Shown here: positions 52,254-59,742 of the stretch, piece by piece
Layout: each line of letters starts with the position of its first letter
How positions within the stretch are numbered: position 1 is the first letter of the stretch
Source of the DNA: a virus
Length of the DNA: 59,742 bases
Reading direction: 5' to 3' (one strand)
Virus record (IMG/VR): IMGVR_UViG_3300021093_000080
Location: 1-59,742 of that record
The notes under the pieces: model-generated
The model's database searches: none
Seen by the model: only the letters and a program-made list of their open reading frames with translations
What the model was told of the DNA's origin: nothing
Position numbers and translations under genes: made by a program

Positions 52254-53867
52254 ATGTCTTACACCATAAACAAGACCGACGGGACCAAACTAGTTGTGCT
52301 GAAGGATGGCACAGTCAATATCACAAGCACCGATATCGCATTGTTTGGCAGAGGCTATGCGGGTTTTGGTGAAAGGCTTAATGAAAACTTTGTAAAGGTA
52401 TTAGAAAATTTTGCCAACACGACACCACCTCCGAGAAAAATCAAAGGACAGCTCTGGTATGACGCACTGACCAATCAAATCAAAGTTTGGAACGGAAAAA
52501 CATTCAAACCCGTGGGCAGCAGCACAGTGGGTGCGACCAGACCCACCAACATCAATGCTGGAGACATGTGGTTCGACACAGGCAATGGTCAGTTGTATGT
52601 GTATTCGGGAACGGGATGGCAGCTGATCGGACCAACCACAGTGTCGGGAACTGGAGTCACCCAGGTGGTCCCAGACAGTGTGCGTGACAACGTGGGAGTT
52701 TTCAAATCTTTTTTAAAATTATTAGTTGACGATCAAATCGTAGCCATAGTTGCTAGGGAACAGTTCACTCCACTGACCGCAATCACGGGATTCACCACAA
52801 TCCAAAAAGGCATAACCATGAACTCCACCAGCATAGCGGGAGCCAAATTCGTTGGAACCGCAACCAATTCAGAACTGTTTGGTGGATTATCAGTCAATGA
52901 TTTTTTAAAATCCAGCGAAGCAGAAACCACGAACTATCAATTTACCGTAGCTTCTGATGACGGCTTGCTGGTAGGAAATAGCTCAGATGCATTGTTGGGA
53001 ATCACAGGCGGCAACAACGTGCTTTTAAAAAATAACACTGTTGGTGGAAACATATTATTCAAAGTGAATAAGAGCGGTGATGATGTCACTGCGATGTCCA
53101 TAAGCGGATTGACTGGCCATGTCAGCGTGCCTAACCTCACAGTGGCTGGCACACTGACAGTCACAGGAACTCAGGTGATCTTGGAGACACAGACACTGTC
53201 CATAGAAGACAATATAATAGAATTGAACAGAAATATTTCCACTGCTGCTGCCATGCCAAATTATTCTGGATTGAAAGTAAAAAGGAGTGATGTTGCAGGT
53301 GGCACTAATGAGAATTTATATTGGGTTTGGGATGAAACTTTTGCAGATGACGGCACTACACTTCACGGTAATGCCGGTGGAGCATGGACCGCTTTCAGAG
53401 ATCAAGGTGAGATTGCCTCTCCCATTTTGGTGGACATCAGGGCCAATGTGGTTCATGCGACTTCTACTGCAGCCCAGTATGCTGATATAGCAGAGCGTTA
53501 TGCCACAGACGTGCCGCTGGAATCAGGTGATGTGGTGATATTGGGCGGGTCAAAAGAGATAACAAAATGCAATCAGGAATTGGATCACAGAGTTTTTGGG
53601 GTAGTGTCTGAAAATCCAGCGTTTTTAATGAACAAGGATGCTGGTAATAACGACAGCCATCCCATGATTGCCCTCAAAGGTAGGGCCAGGGTGAAGGTTA
53701 TTGGAAGCGGTATGGCAGGAGATCGCATCGTGTCCAGTCATATTCCTGGTGTTGCCAGGGTGGCTGTGCTTAATGAATGCACTGCATTTAACGTGCTGGG
53801 TAGGCTGCTCAGTGATAAATATAATGCGCTATTAAGTTTAACAGAATGTGTAATAGGAGTCAAATAG
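52254..53867 (+). CDS. Fibre-like structural protein, paralogue C
   Basis: A 537-residue protein. The N-terminal module is shared with the genes at 41562 and 48178 (YTINKTDGTKLVVLKDGTVN, ALFGRGYAGFGERLNENFVK, KIKGQLWYDALTNQIKVWNG, AGDMWFDTGNGQLYV, LIGP). After fibre repeats it has the second shared module (LETQTLSIEDNIIELNRNIS, NLYWVWDETFADDG). The C-terminal 140 residues (AQYADIAERYATDVPLESGD, VVILGGSKEIT, MIALKGRARVKVIGSGMAGD) form a C-terminal domain seen on many phage fibres. The ATG at 52254 starts four bases after the small helical gene. Confidence 0.68.
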   Translation: MSYTINKTDGTKLVVLKDGTVNITSTDIALFGRGYAGFGERLNENFVKVLENFANTTPPPRKIKGQLWYDALTNQIKVWNGKTFKPVGSSTVGATRPTNINAGDMWFDTGNGQLYVYSGTGWQLIGPTTVSGTGVTQVVPDSVRDNVGVFKSFLKLLVDDQIVAIVAREQFTPLTAITGFTTIQKGITMNSTSIAGAKFVGTATNSELFGGLSVNDFLKSSEAETTNYQFTVASDDGLLVGNSSDALLGITGGNNVLLKNNTVGGNILFKVNKSGDDVTAMSISGLTGHVSVPNLTVAGTLTVTGTQVILETQTLSIEDNIIELNRNISTAAAMPNYSGLKVKRSDVAGGTNENLYWVWDETFADDGTTLHGNAGGAWTAFRDQGEIASPILVDIRANVVHATSTAAQYADIAERYATDVPLESGDVVILGGSKEITKCNQELDHRVFGVVSENPAFLMNKDAGNNDSHPMIALKGRARVKVIGSGMAGDRIVSSHIPGVARVAVLNECTAFNVLGRLLSDKYNALLSLTECVIGVK

Positions 53868-53868
53868 T

Positions 53869-54837
53869 ATGAGTTATGTGGCCGGTGATAAGATACTAGA
53901 TCAAGAGTATAATAATTTTTTAAACAGTTCAGGTGCAGTTAAAGGAATCAACTACACATTTGGCACAGGAGCCCTTCAACATGGATTGGGGCAGACAGAA
54001 TTGAGTTCAGTAACGGTAGGAGACACTATCACAGCCTCCCAATGGAACTCATTGTTTTCAGCCATGGACAACGTGGCCAATCATGCCAATGACACTTTGA
54101 CATCAACAGAGGCTAAATCAGCAGGAGATGTTATCGCTGTCAAAGCAGCTCTAGAGGCCGACCTAACGACACTGGCAGCATCAGTGGCGAATGGATGTCC
54201 CAATGCCACAGCACTGAGCACGTCAGCAGCTCTGCAAACTTCAGCATCCGGCACCAGATATATAGGATCACACGTAGTGGAACATTCTATCACATTCACC
54301 AATGCCAATCAGGCACGTTTTTTCTTCAACGCAGGCGGCAAGATACAGATCAACATCACTAGAACCGGCAATGGCGGATCATCAGCTACATCCAAAGACG
54401 ACTCAGTGGACCAATTGATCTCAGCACTGGGAGATTTCCGATTGAAATCACAGAATTCCTCAAGATCAGGCACAGGAGAGACACTCACTGAGGATGGAAC
54501 CAACGTTGGTTTCTACGAACTGACAACATCATATCAGACCATTATAGAATTAACACAAGATTCAGGCACATACACCACCATGTTTTTCAAAGTGGAAGCC
54601 AAAGCCGATGCAGCAGCAGGTTCCGCCTCTGTGGTGACCATCAGGACTTCTATAGTGGATCCAGATTCAGGTGATAGCGAATTCACCGCTGGTAACACAT
54701 CAGGTGTGGATCAATATGCCAACTTCATTGGCACAACCAACGTGGTACTGAAGACTGTGAATCCAACCACAGCAGAAGGTCTTGCCACGGTGTACACGCC
54801 AGACTCCACTGCAGTAGTATCAAATACCACGACATAA
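53869..54837 (+). CDS. Tail-region structural protein
   Basis: A 322-residue protein beginning SYVAGDKILDQEYNNFLNSS with KGINYTFGTGALQHGLGQTE. The first 90 residues are helical (ITASQWNSLFSAMDNVANH), and the rest is strand-rich and Ser/Thr-rich (RFFFNAGGKIQINITRTGNG, FMKVEA-like segment near residue 240). It ends the late adhesin block and starts one base after the stop of the fibre paralogue. The pattern is common among phage fibre-tip or tail proteins with unknown function. Confidence 0.5.
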   Translation: MSYVAGDKILDQEYNNFLNSSGAVKGINYTFGTGALQHGLGQTELSSVTVGDTITASQWNSLFSAMDNVANHANDTLTSTEAKSAGDVIAVKAALEADLTTLAASVANGCPNATALSTSAALQTSASGTRYIGSHVVEHSITFTNANQARFFFNAGGKIQINITRTGNGGSSATSKDDSVDQLISALGDFRLKSQNSSRSGTGETLTEDGTNVGFYELTTSYQTIIELTQDSGTYTTMFFKVEAKADAAAGSASVVTIRTSIVDPDSGDSEFTAGNTSGVDQYANFIGTTNVVLKTVNPTTAEGLATVYTPDSTAVVSNTTT

Positions 54838-54852
54838 AAACTTTTTACCAGC

Positions 54853-54881
54853 TTGATTTTTTCCATAATTAGCTGTACAAT
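54853..54881 (+). promoter_or_regulatory. Sigma70-like promoter of cassette B
   Basis: TTGATT (54853-54858), a 17-base spacer and TACAAT (54876-54881). The ATG at 54888 follows by six bases (ACAGAT), the same geometry as at the cassette A promoter. Confidence 0.55.
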
Positions 54882-54887
54882 ACAGAT

Positions 54888-55202
54888 ATGGATATTAAAT
54901 CTTTGCGTGACCGATCTGACCTCAGCTTTGATATCGCTGTTGCCAAGAAGAATGCACTGGAACGAGCAAAATCTCGTCAGATCGTAGCATACAACAATCA
55001 TCTTTTTCATGCTGACGCCGACACCATTAATATTGTCAGTGTATTAAAACAACAGCACGACAGATTTTTCATACTGGATACCAATGATAATCCTTGCGAG
55101 ATCACTGATCCACAAGGATTCTTAGATGTCTTGATACAGCGCAATCAAGAAGCACTCAATGAATATCATCAGTTGCACCAGCGATTGAAGAAAAAAATAT
55201 AA
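54888..55202 (+). CDS. DUF4376-like phage protein
   Basis: A 104-residue helical protein. The pattern KKNALERAKSRQIVAYNNHL then FHADADTINIVSVLKQ and a closing QALNEYHQLHQRLKKKI matches the DUF4376 layout (short basic helix, a strand with aromatic-His-Ala-Asp, a helix, and a final charged helix) that is common next to tail-fibre genes. No Shine-Dalgarno sequence precedes the ATG. It opens cassette B and is two bases from the first glycosyltransferase-like gene. Confidence 0.5.
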   Translation: MDIKSLRDRSDLSFDIAVAKKNALERAKSRQIVAYNNHLFHADADTINIVSVLKQQHDRFFILDTNDNPCEITDPQGFLDVLIQRNQEALNEYHQLHQRLKKKI

Positions 55203-55204
55203 AA

Positions 55205-55963
55205 ATGTCAGTGGGAGCATTAATCTACTGTTTCGATTCGGATCAATTGCAATATCATCGCGTTGCTAATTTTTGCATACGTCAGGTCAAAAGAAATCTA
55301 GGGCTGCCTGTCACAGTGGTGACCAATGAGGCCACGAGAAAAAACATACAGGAAGCAGATCGATTAGTACTTGTGGAAAATGCCCGAGGCAATAAGCGTT
55401 ATTACAAGAACAGACCCATCCCATGGTACAATCTAGAGAGGGCCATGGCCTATGATCATTCTCCGTATGATACCACCATACTTTTGGACGCTGATTATTT
55501 TGTCTATACCGGCAACTTATTATCATTCACTAACAGCAAATATGATTTTGTGTTGCATGATCGTGTGCATGATCTCACCAACAGGGGGAGTTTCCTCTAT
55601 GAGACAAAGAGCATGATACCCTTGGTATGGGCCACAGTGACTATCTTCAAGAAAACTTCCTTCTCCAGGAAAATTTTTGATCTGATACAGCACATACAGC
55701 AGCATTATGATTATTTCTGTAACCTGTACAGGATAGAGTTTCGTAATTTTAGGAATGATTACGCCTTTGCAATGGCGTTGCATCAGCTGAACGGATTCAC
55801 AAAACAGTATTTCATACCATCCGCCATGGCCATGTTGCCCATGGACACGCAAATTTTAAAGATAGACGAGACGGGATTGATATTCAAACACGACAAATAT
55901 ATGAATTTGATCTCGGATCAGGATGTGCATGTGCTTAACAAGGAGATACCTTTCAATGTCTAA
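55205..55963 (+). CDS. Glycosyltransferase-like protein 1 of cassette B
   Basis: A 252-residue GT-A-like protein. The N-terminus VGALIYCFDSDQLQYHRVAN and the metal motif TILLDADYFVYTG (Asp95 and Asp97) are typical. A cluster of conserved aromatic residues follows (FVLHDRVHDLTNRG). A C-terminal FKHDKYMNL segment resembles the end of the next gene's protein in placement. It overlaps the next gene by eight bases. Sugar donor and acceptor are unknown. Confidence 0.6.
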   Translation: MSVGALIYCFDSDQLQYHRVANFCIRQVKRNLGLPVTVVTNEATRKNIQEADRLVLVENARGNKRYYKNRPIPWYNLERAMAYDHSPYDTTILLDADYFVYTGNLLSFTNSKYDFVLHDRVHDLTNRGSFLYETKSMIPLVWATVTIFKKTSFSRKIFDLIQHIQQHYDYFCNLYRIEFRNFRNDYAFAMALHQLNGFTKQYFIPSAMAMLPMDTQILKIDETGLIFKHDKYMNLISDQDVHVLNKEIPFNV

Positions 55964-56762
55964 GGGTTTTCTCTGGTTCGCCCAGAACAATGACAGCACA
56001 GATTATGCCAAACTGAGTGTCGCCCTGGCAAGATCAATCAAGAAAAATTGCAAGATTAATAATGTTTGCGTGATTGTGGACGAGCATACAAAGATACAGA
56101 GCGAATATGTGGACTCGGTGATTGTTTTGAAACAGGATCACAGCCAAGATCAATCATTGAAATTTGCCAACGAACACAAAGCATTCAAACTATCACCATT
56201 CACCCATACCATAAAATTAGAAGCAGACATGCTGTTCACGCACAATGTCGACTGGTGGTGGAATCATCTGTGTCAGCATGACCTTGTGTTTGCCGTGAAC
56301 TGTAGGAACTATCAAGACCAGATAATTAAAAAAACTCCTTATAGGAAATTGTTCCATCAAAATAATCTACCAGATGTTTACAACGGACTGACCTATTTTA
56401 GGCGCAGTGAAAGAGCCATGCAATTTTTTAAATTGTGCAAAGCCATTACTGATAATTGGACGCAGGTTCAGAATGGGCTATTAATAAATTGCCATGAGCA
56501 ATATCCCTCAACGGACATTGTGTATTCCCTCGCCTACAGGATCATGGATCCTCTCCAAATGCACTTGATAGATTATCCGTGGTTTAAATTCATACATGGC
56601 AAGCCTGAAATAAATGGTGTGGCGAATGCTGTAGATCAATACAATTATCTCAATCCAGTTTTCATGGATGACAGAATGTATGTGGGAGGACGTAGGTTCG
56701 ACCGCATTTGGCATTACCATGATAAAAAAATGATAGATATTTTTCATGACAGAATTTTTTAA
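55956..56762 (+). CDS. Glycosyltransferase-like protein 2 of cassette B
   Basis: A 268-residue protein, likely paralogous in fold to the preceding gene. The ATG at 55956 has AAGGAG nine bases before it and is chosen over an upstream in-frame ATG. KGFLWFAQNNDSTDYAKLSV opens the protein, and HTIKLEADMLFTHNVDWWWN carries an E-A-D metal-binding motif (Glu89 and Asp91). The C-terminus has DRMYVGGRRFDRIWHYHDKK. Overlaps on both sides show translational coupling. Confidence 0.55.
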   Translation: MSKGFLWFAQNNDSTDYAKLSVALARSIKKNCKINNVCVIVDEHTKIQSEYVDSVIVLKQDHSQDQSLKFANEHKAFKLSPFTHTIKLEADMLFTHNVDWWWNHLCQHDLVFAVNCRNYQDQIIKKTPYRKLFHQNNLPDVYNGLTYFRRSERAMQFFKLCKAITDNWTQVQNGLLINCHEQYPSTDIVYSLAYRIMDPLQMHLIDYPWFKFIHGKPEINGVANAVDQYNYLNPVFMDDRMYVGGRRFDRIWHYHDKKMIDIFHDRIF

Positions 56763-57084
56763 AGCATTAGATAGTTTCAAATCTGCACCGCCCGATAATA
56801 ATTTCTATATGGAAGTTATCGAAACAGAGATAGTGTGTCTGCGTAGAGAAGCCAACAACAACACTGTGAAAATTACGCAGGAGCAATATAAGTTTCTGTT
56901 AGAGAATGGCATCAATAATTTTATCTATGATGGTTCTATAGGAAAGAAACATAAAAAAAGAACTCACAGAATATTTTCCTTGCTGCGTAAAGACGAAAGA
57001 GGGTATAATCTTGAACGTAATGATCCCTATTGGCCTATCGAGGTAGTGGAAGGAGGTTACACATGGCGTACACCGTCAGAATAA
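56746..57084 (+). CDS. Hypothetical protein of cassette B
   Basis: A 112-residue protein. A short helical start is followed by a strand region (NNFYMEVIETEIVCLRREAN) and a basic segment (SIGKKHKKRTHRIFSLLRK), ending GYTWRTPSE. No family is recognised. It overlaps the preceding gene by 17 bases and the next by 22 bases. A small partner of the neighbouring transferases is possible. Its function is not known. Confidence 0.5.
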   Translation: MTEFFKALDSFKSAPPDNNFYMEVIETEIVCLRREANNNTVKITQEQYKFLLENGINNFIYDGSIGKKHKKRTHRIFSLLRKDERGYNLERNDPYWPIEVVEGGYTWRTPSE

Positions 57085-57959
57085 GTGACCTTGACTTTGT
57101 TTTCATCAGCTATCGCGAGCCCAACGCCGACGAGAACTACGCTGACCTGTTGAACATAGTGCCCTGGGCCAAGCGGGTGCATGGCGTTAAAGGATTTGAC
57201 AACGCACACAAGGCCGCAGCCGAATGTGCAGAAACAGATTTTTTCATCAGCATAGATGGTGACAACAGGATAGATTCTACCTTTCTGTTGCAGACATTGG
57301 ACTGGAGCAAGACCAATCCCGCTGCCGTGCATCGCTGGAGGGCGAGAAACATAATCAACGGACTAGTGTATGGCAATGGTGGACTGGTCGGATGGCCAAA
57401 GAAGACATGCCTAGGCATGAAAACACATGAGAATGCAGTGGATGAGCGATCCAAGATAGATTTCTGCTGGACCGTGCCACACGAGAACCTGCACAATGTT
57501 TATTCAACAACACACATCAATCACACACCAGAACAGGCCTTCATAGCAGGATACAGGGAAGGGGTAAAAATGAGCCTAGATCGAGGACAGAAAGTTAATC
57601 CCAACGGCTTCATGGAGACAATAGAAACTGTAAATTTGAAAACTTTATTGATATGGATGAGCATCGGACAAGATGTGGACAATGGCAAGTGGGCGATGCT
57701 GGGTGCTAGATGTGGTTGCTACATGGCCACATTGGATACCAACTATGACATCACGTTGGTAAGAGATTTAGAATTTATGAGCGACAAGTTTTCTCGCATG
57801 ATGTATGATATAGAATCTGATATGGCGTCATACGGAAACTCTTTGAGACAGCGCTTGGGGCTGCCTTTGGCGGACCTCGATGCGGCAGAGAGCAAATTCT
57901 ATAAGTTCTGCCAACAACCACACAGGAACAAGGGAGTGCAAGATCGTGAAAGCAAGTGA
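57063..57959 (+). CDS. GT2-like glycosyltransferase of cassette B
   Basis: A 298-residue protein. The ATG at 57063 is chosen for its AAGGAGG site at the usual distance. FVFISYREPNADENYADLLN, then KGFDNAHKAAAECAETDFFI and the metal motif SIDGDNRI (Asp65 and Asp67) match a family 2-type GT-A fold. The C-terminal half (LKTLLIWMSIGQDVDNGKWA) is helical. It overlaps the next gene by 14 bases. The donor sugar is not apparent from sequence. Confidence 0.6.
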   Translation: MAYTVRISDLDFVFISYREPNADENYADLLNIVPWAKRVHGVKGFDNAHKAAAECAETDFFISIDGDNRIDSTFLLQTLDWSKTNPAAVHRWRARNIINGLVYGNGGLVGWPKKTCLGMKTHENAVDERSKIDFCWTVPHENLHNVYSTTHINHTPEQAFIAGYREGVKMSLDRGQKVNPNGFMETIETVNLKTLLIWMSIGQDVDNGKWAMLGARCGCYMATLDTNYDITLVRDLEFMSDKFSRMMYDIESDMASYGNSLRQRLGLPLADLDAAESKFYKFCQQPHRNKGVQDRESK

Positions 57960-59325
57960 TTACAAACACAATGCTGATAAGGCACAGAAGAAACTAGATA
58001 AAATTAGCCCAAGTTTCTGTCTAGCCAAATGGAATCAGGTGTCACTGCACCTGCCCACGGGACTGACCAATTCCTGCTACCATCCACCACTCCACGAAAT
58101 AGATAGAGCAGCGTTGGCTCACAATCCTTCTGCTCTGCACAACACCGCACAGAAGATCTCAGAGAGACGAAAGATGATGGAGGGGCAAAGGCCCGAAGGA
58201 TGTTCCTATTGCTGGAATATTGAAGACACCGGAGAGATGAGTGATCGTCATTATCGTAGTGGAGAACCCTGGGCCATGCAGGATTTCGAAAAGATAACAC
58301 AGAACCCCTTCAACCCTGCGCACACACCTTCATATGTGGAAGTCAACTTCAACAATGCCTGCAACTTTAAATGCAGCTATTGTTCCCCTCAGTTCAGCAC
58401 CACGTGGGGCAAAGAGATAGATATCTATGGAGAATATCCAACCGAGCCCGCACACAACGCACCCGAACACTTCATGGGGCGCAGGAAACCAATACCCAAC
58501 AGAGAAAATAATCCCTACGTGGAGGCGTTCTGGCGCTGGTGGCCGGAACTATACAAGAATTTAAAACATTTCCGCATGACCGGTGGTGAACCCATGATGG
58601 ACAGCAACACATATCGGGTGTTTGATTACATTATCAATCATCCCAAACCCGATCTACATCTCAATGTGACATCCAACATGTGTCCACCCAGAGACAAATT
58701 AAAGGATCAATACTTTGACGCTGTCAAGAGGATGTGCCTGGATGGGAGCATCGAGCACTTCATGCAGTTTGTGTCCGTGGATGCTCATGGATCTCGTGCC
58801 AACTACATACGACACGGCATGAATTACAATCAATTGATGGACAATGTGGATGAATTCCTCACACGCATACCTGGCCGTAACAGCGTGAGTTTCATTATAA
58901 CTTACAACAATCTCAGTGTGACGTCCCTGGACAAATTGCTAATAAATATTCGTCAATTGAGGCAGAAACATTCCACAACCTATCAAAGGATATGGTTTGA
59001 CATACCTTTGCTGCGCCAGCCGGCGTGGCAGCAGATCACTTTGCTTCCGCAAAGTTATCAGCGGATACATGAGCAAAACATTGAATATATGAGACAGCAT
59101 CAAGAGAACACAGAACAGGACAACAAAGATTTTGCTGTGTTCAAGGACTTTGAGATACAAAAGATGCTGCGCAATCTCGCTTACTGGCGCAAGCACGCTG
59201 AAATAGACAAAGCGCAGAAAAAGAATTTTTACGCATTCTTCTCGGAGCATGATCGTCGACGAGGCACAAGTTTTGAAAACACGTTTCCTGAGATGAAGGA
59301 ATTTTGGCAGGAGTGTAAAAGTTAA
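57946..59325 (+). CDS. Twitch-type radical SAM protein of cassette B
   Basis: A 459-residue radical SAM protein. A GTG at 57946 with AAGGGAG upstream is the likely start; an upstream ATG lies in the previous gene. CNFKCSYC (residues 139-146) is the cluster motif, followed by FRMTGGEPMMDSN and LNVTSNMC. The N-terminal domain (residues 20-92) has four cysteines (SPSFCLAKWN, TNSCYHPPLH, GCSYCWNIED) and is shared with the next gene. An ADMET-like reaction cannot be named. The substrate may be a peptide or another modified molecule. It is followed eight bases later by a paralogue. Confidence 0.75.
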   Translation: MKASDYKHNADKAQKKLDKISPSFCLAKWNQVSLHLPTGLTNSCYHPPLHEIDRAALAHNPSALHNTAQKISERRKMMEGQRPEGCSYCWNIEDTGEMSDRHYRSGEPWAMQDFEKITQNPFNPAHTPSYVEVNFNNACNFKCSYCSPQFSTTWGKEIDIYGEYPTEPAHNAPEHFMGRRKPIPNRENNPYVEAFWRWWPELYKNLKHFRMTGGEPMMDSNTYRVFDYIINHPKPDLHLNVTSNMCPPRDKLKDQYFDAVKRMCLDGSIEHFMQFVSVDAHGSRANYIRHGMNYNQLMDNVDEFLTRIPGRNSVSFIITYNNLSVTSLDKLLINIRQLRQKHSTTYQRIWFDIPLLRQPAWQQITLLPQSYQRIHEQNIEYMRQHQENTEQDNKDFAVFKDFEIQKMLRNLAYWRKHAEIDKAQKKNFYAFFSEHDRRRGTSFENTFPEMKEFWQECKS

Positions 59326-59333
59326 GGGATATC

Positions 59334-59742
59334 ATGAACGAGAACGCAGATCTGGAATATCGTAAACAAATACTGGACTTATTGAGTCCTAGTTTCTGTG
59401 GAGCCAAATGGTACAACGCCACCATATGGTTGGGATCCGGCATGACTACCAGTTGCCATCATCCACCTGCACATCAAGTGGATGTGGAGAAATTACGACA
59501 CAATCCAAGATTGTTGCACAACACTCCTCAGAAGAAACAAGATCGCGCTAAAATGATTGCCGGCGAGAGGCCCGCGGGCTGCGAATACTGCTGGAAGATA
59601 GAAGACATGGGCAGAGATGCCGTGAGCGATAGAGTTTACAAAAGCAAAATTTATCCAACGGCAGATCTGGAACGGGCATTCAGCACTCCCATCACAGAGG
59701 ACCTTAATCTTAAAACACTGGAGATTGCTTTCGACAGGACCT
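59334..59742 (+). CDS. Second twitch-type radical SAM paralogue (partial)
   Basis: The first 136 residues are seen before the window ends. The N-terminal domain matches the preceding gene (LSPSFCGAKWYNATIWLGSG, TSCHHPPAHQVD, RLLHNTPQKK, GERPAGCEYCWKIEDMG), with all four cysteines in place. The CxxxCxxC of the radical SAM domain lies just beyond the window edge. AAGGGAT precedes the ATG at 59334. Tandem duplication is clear. Confidence 0.75.
   Translation, partial: MNENADLEYRKQILDLLSPSFCGAKWYNATIWLGSGMTTSCHHPPAHQVDVEKLRHNPRLLHNTPQKKQDRAKMIAGERPAGCEYCWKIEDMGRDAVSDRVYKSKIYPTADLERAFSTPITEDLNLKTLEIAFDRT

Noticed and set aside
1-59742. CRISPR arrays, tRNA genes, insertion sequences or integration sites
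   Set aside because: No regularly spaced repeats, tRNA-like folds, transposase or integrase motifs were seen on either strand.

Overview
The window is a late-gene region of a tailed, contractile-tail phage of the T4 superfamily, most like the marine exo-T-even myoviruses (cyanophage/pelagiphage type). The evidence is the recognisable head genes (portal gp20, prohead protease gp21, scaffold gp22, major capsid gp23), the late sigma factor gp55, the recombination nuclease gp46/gp47, and baseplate genes gp26, gp48/54, gp53, gp5, gp25 and gp6. T4-type late promoters (NATAAATA) recur at gene starts. The host cannot be read from the sequence. No tRNA, CRISPR, integrase or insertion sequence was seen.

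Layout. 1-10924 lies on the minus strand: a putative tape-measure gene, portal, small head genes, an inserted GNGESR-type protein, an acidic core-like protein, then gp21-gp22-gp23 and a strong terminator at 2012-2050, followed by minor structural genes and a two-helix membrane protein. 11002-12083 (plus) is gp26, followed without a start codon by a second reading frame reachable through a -1 slippery site. 12084-12584 is a hairpin-rich non-coding gap. 12585-13016 is a GIY-YIG-like protein. 13080-17083 (minus) holds a histone-H1-like protein with its own sigma70-like promoter and the gp55-gp47-gp46 operon. 17188-43817 (plus) is the baseplate and tail-fibre block, dominated by a 4654-residue protein. 

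44297-48077 (minus) is an inserted five-gene cassette: radical SAM, QueC-like, GNAT-like and two glycosyltransferase-like genes. They are tightly overlapped and driven by a near-consensus sigma70-like promoter. 48178-54837 (plus) is the adhesin block: paralogous fibre proteins, a polyglycine adhesin and partners. 54888-59742 (plus) is a second cassette with a sigma70-like promoter: a DUF4376-like protein, three glycosyltransferase-like proteins and two tandem radical SAM paralogues, the last cut by the window end.

How it works together: the minus block builds the prohead and the plus block builds the baseplate and fibres. gp55 is probably made from a host-type promoter whose -35 overlaps the late promoter of the baseplate operon on the other strand. 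The two cassettes look like modification modules read by host-type polymerase and lodged beside the host-recognition proteins. The most notable observations are the apparent programmed frameshift in gp26, the QueC-like protein with a degenerate PP-loop inside a modification cassette, and repeated promoter-to-ATG geometry that predicts leaderless mRNAs.
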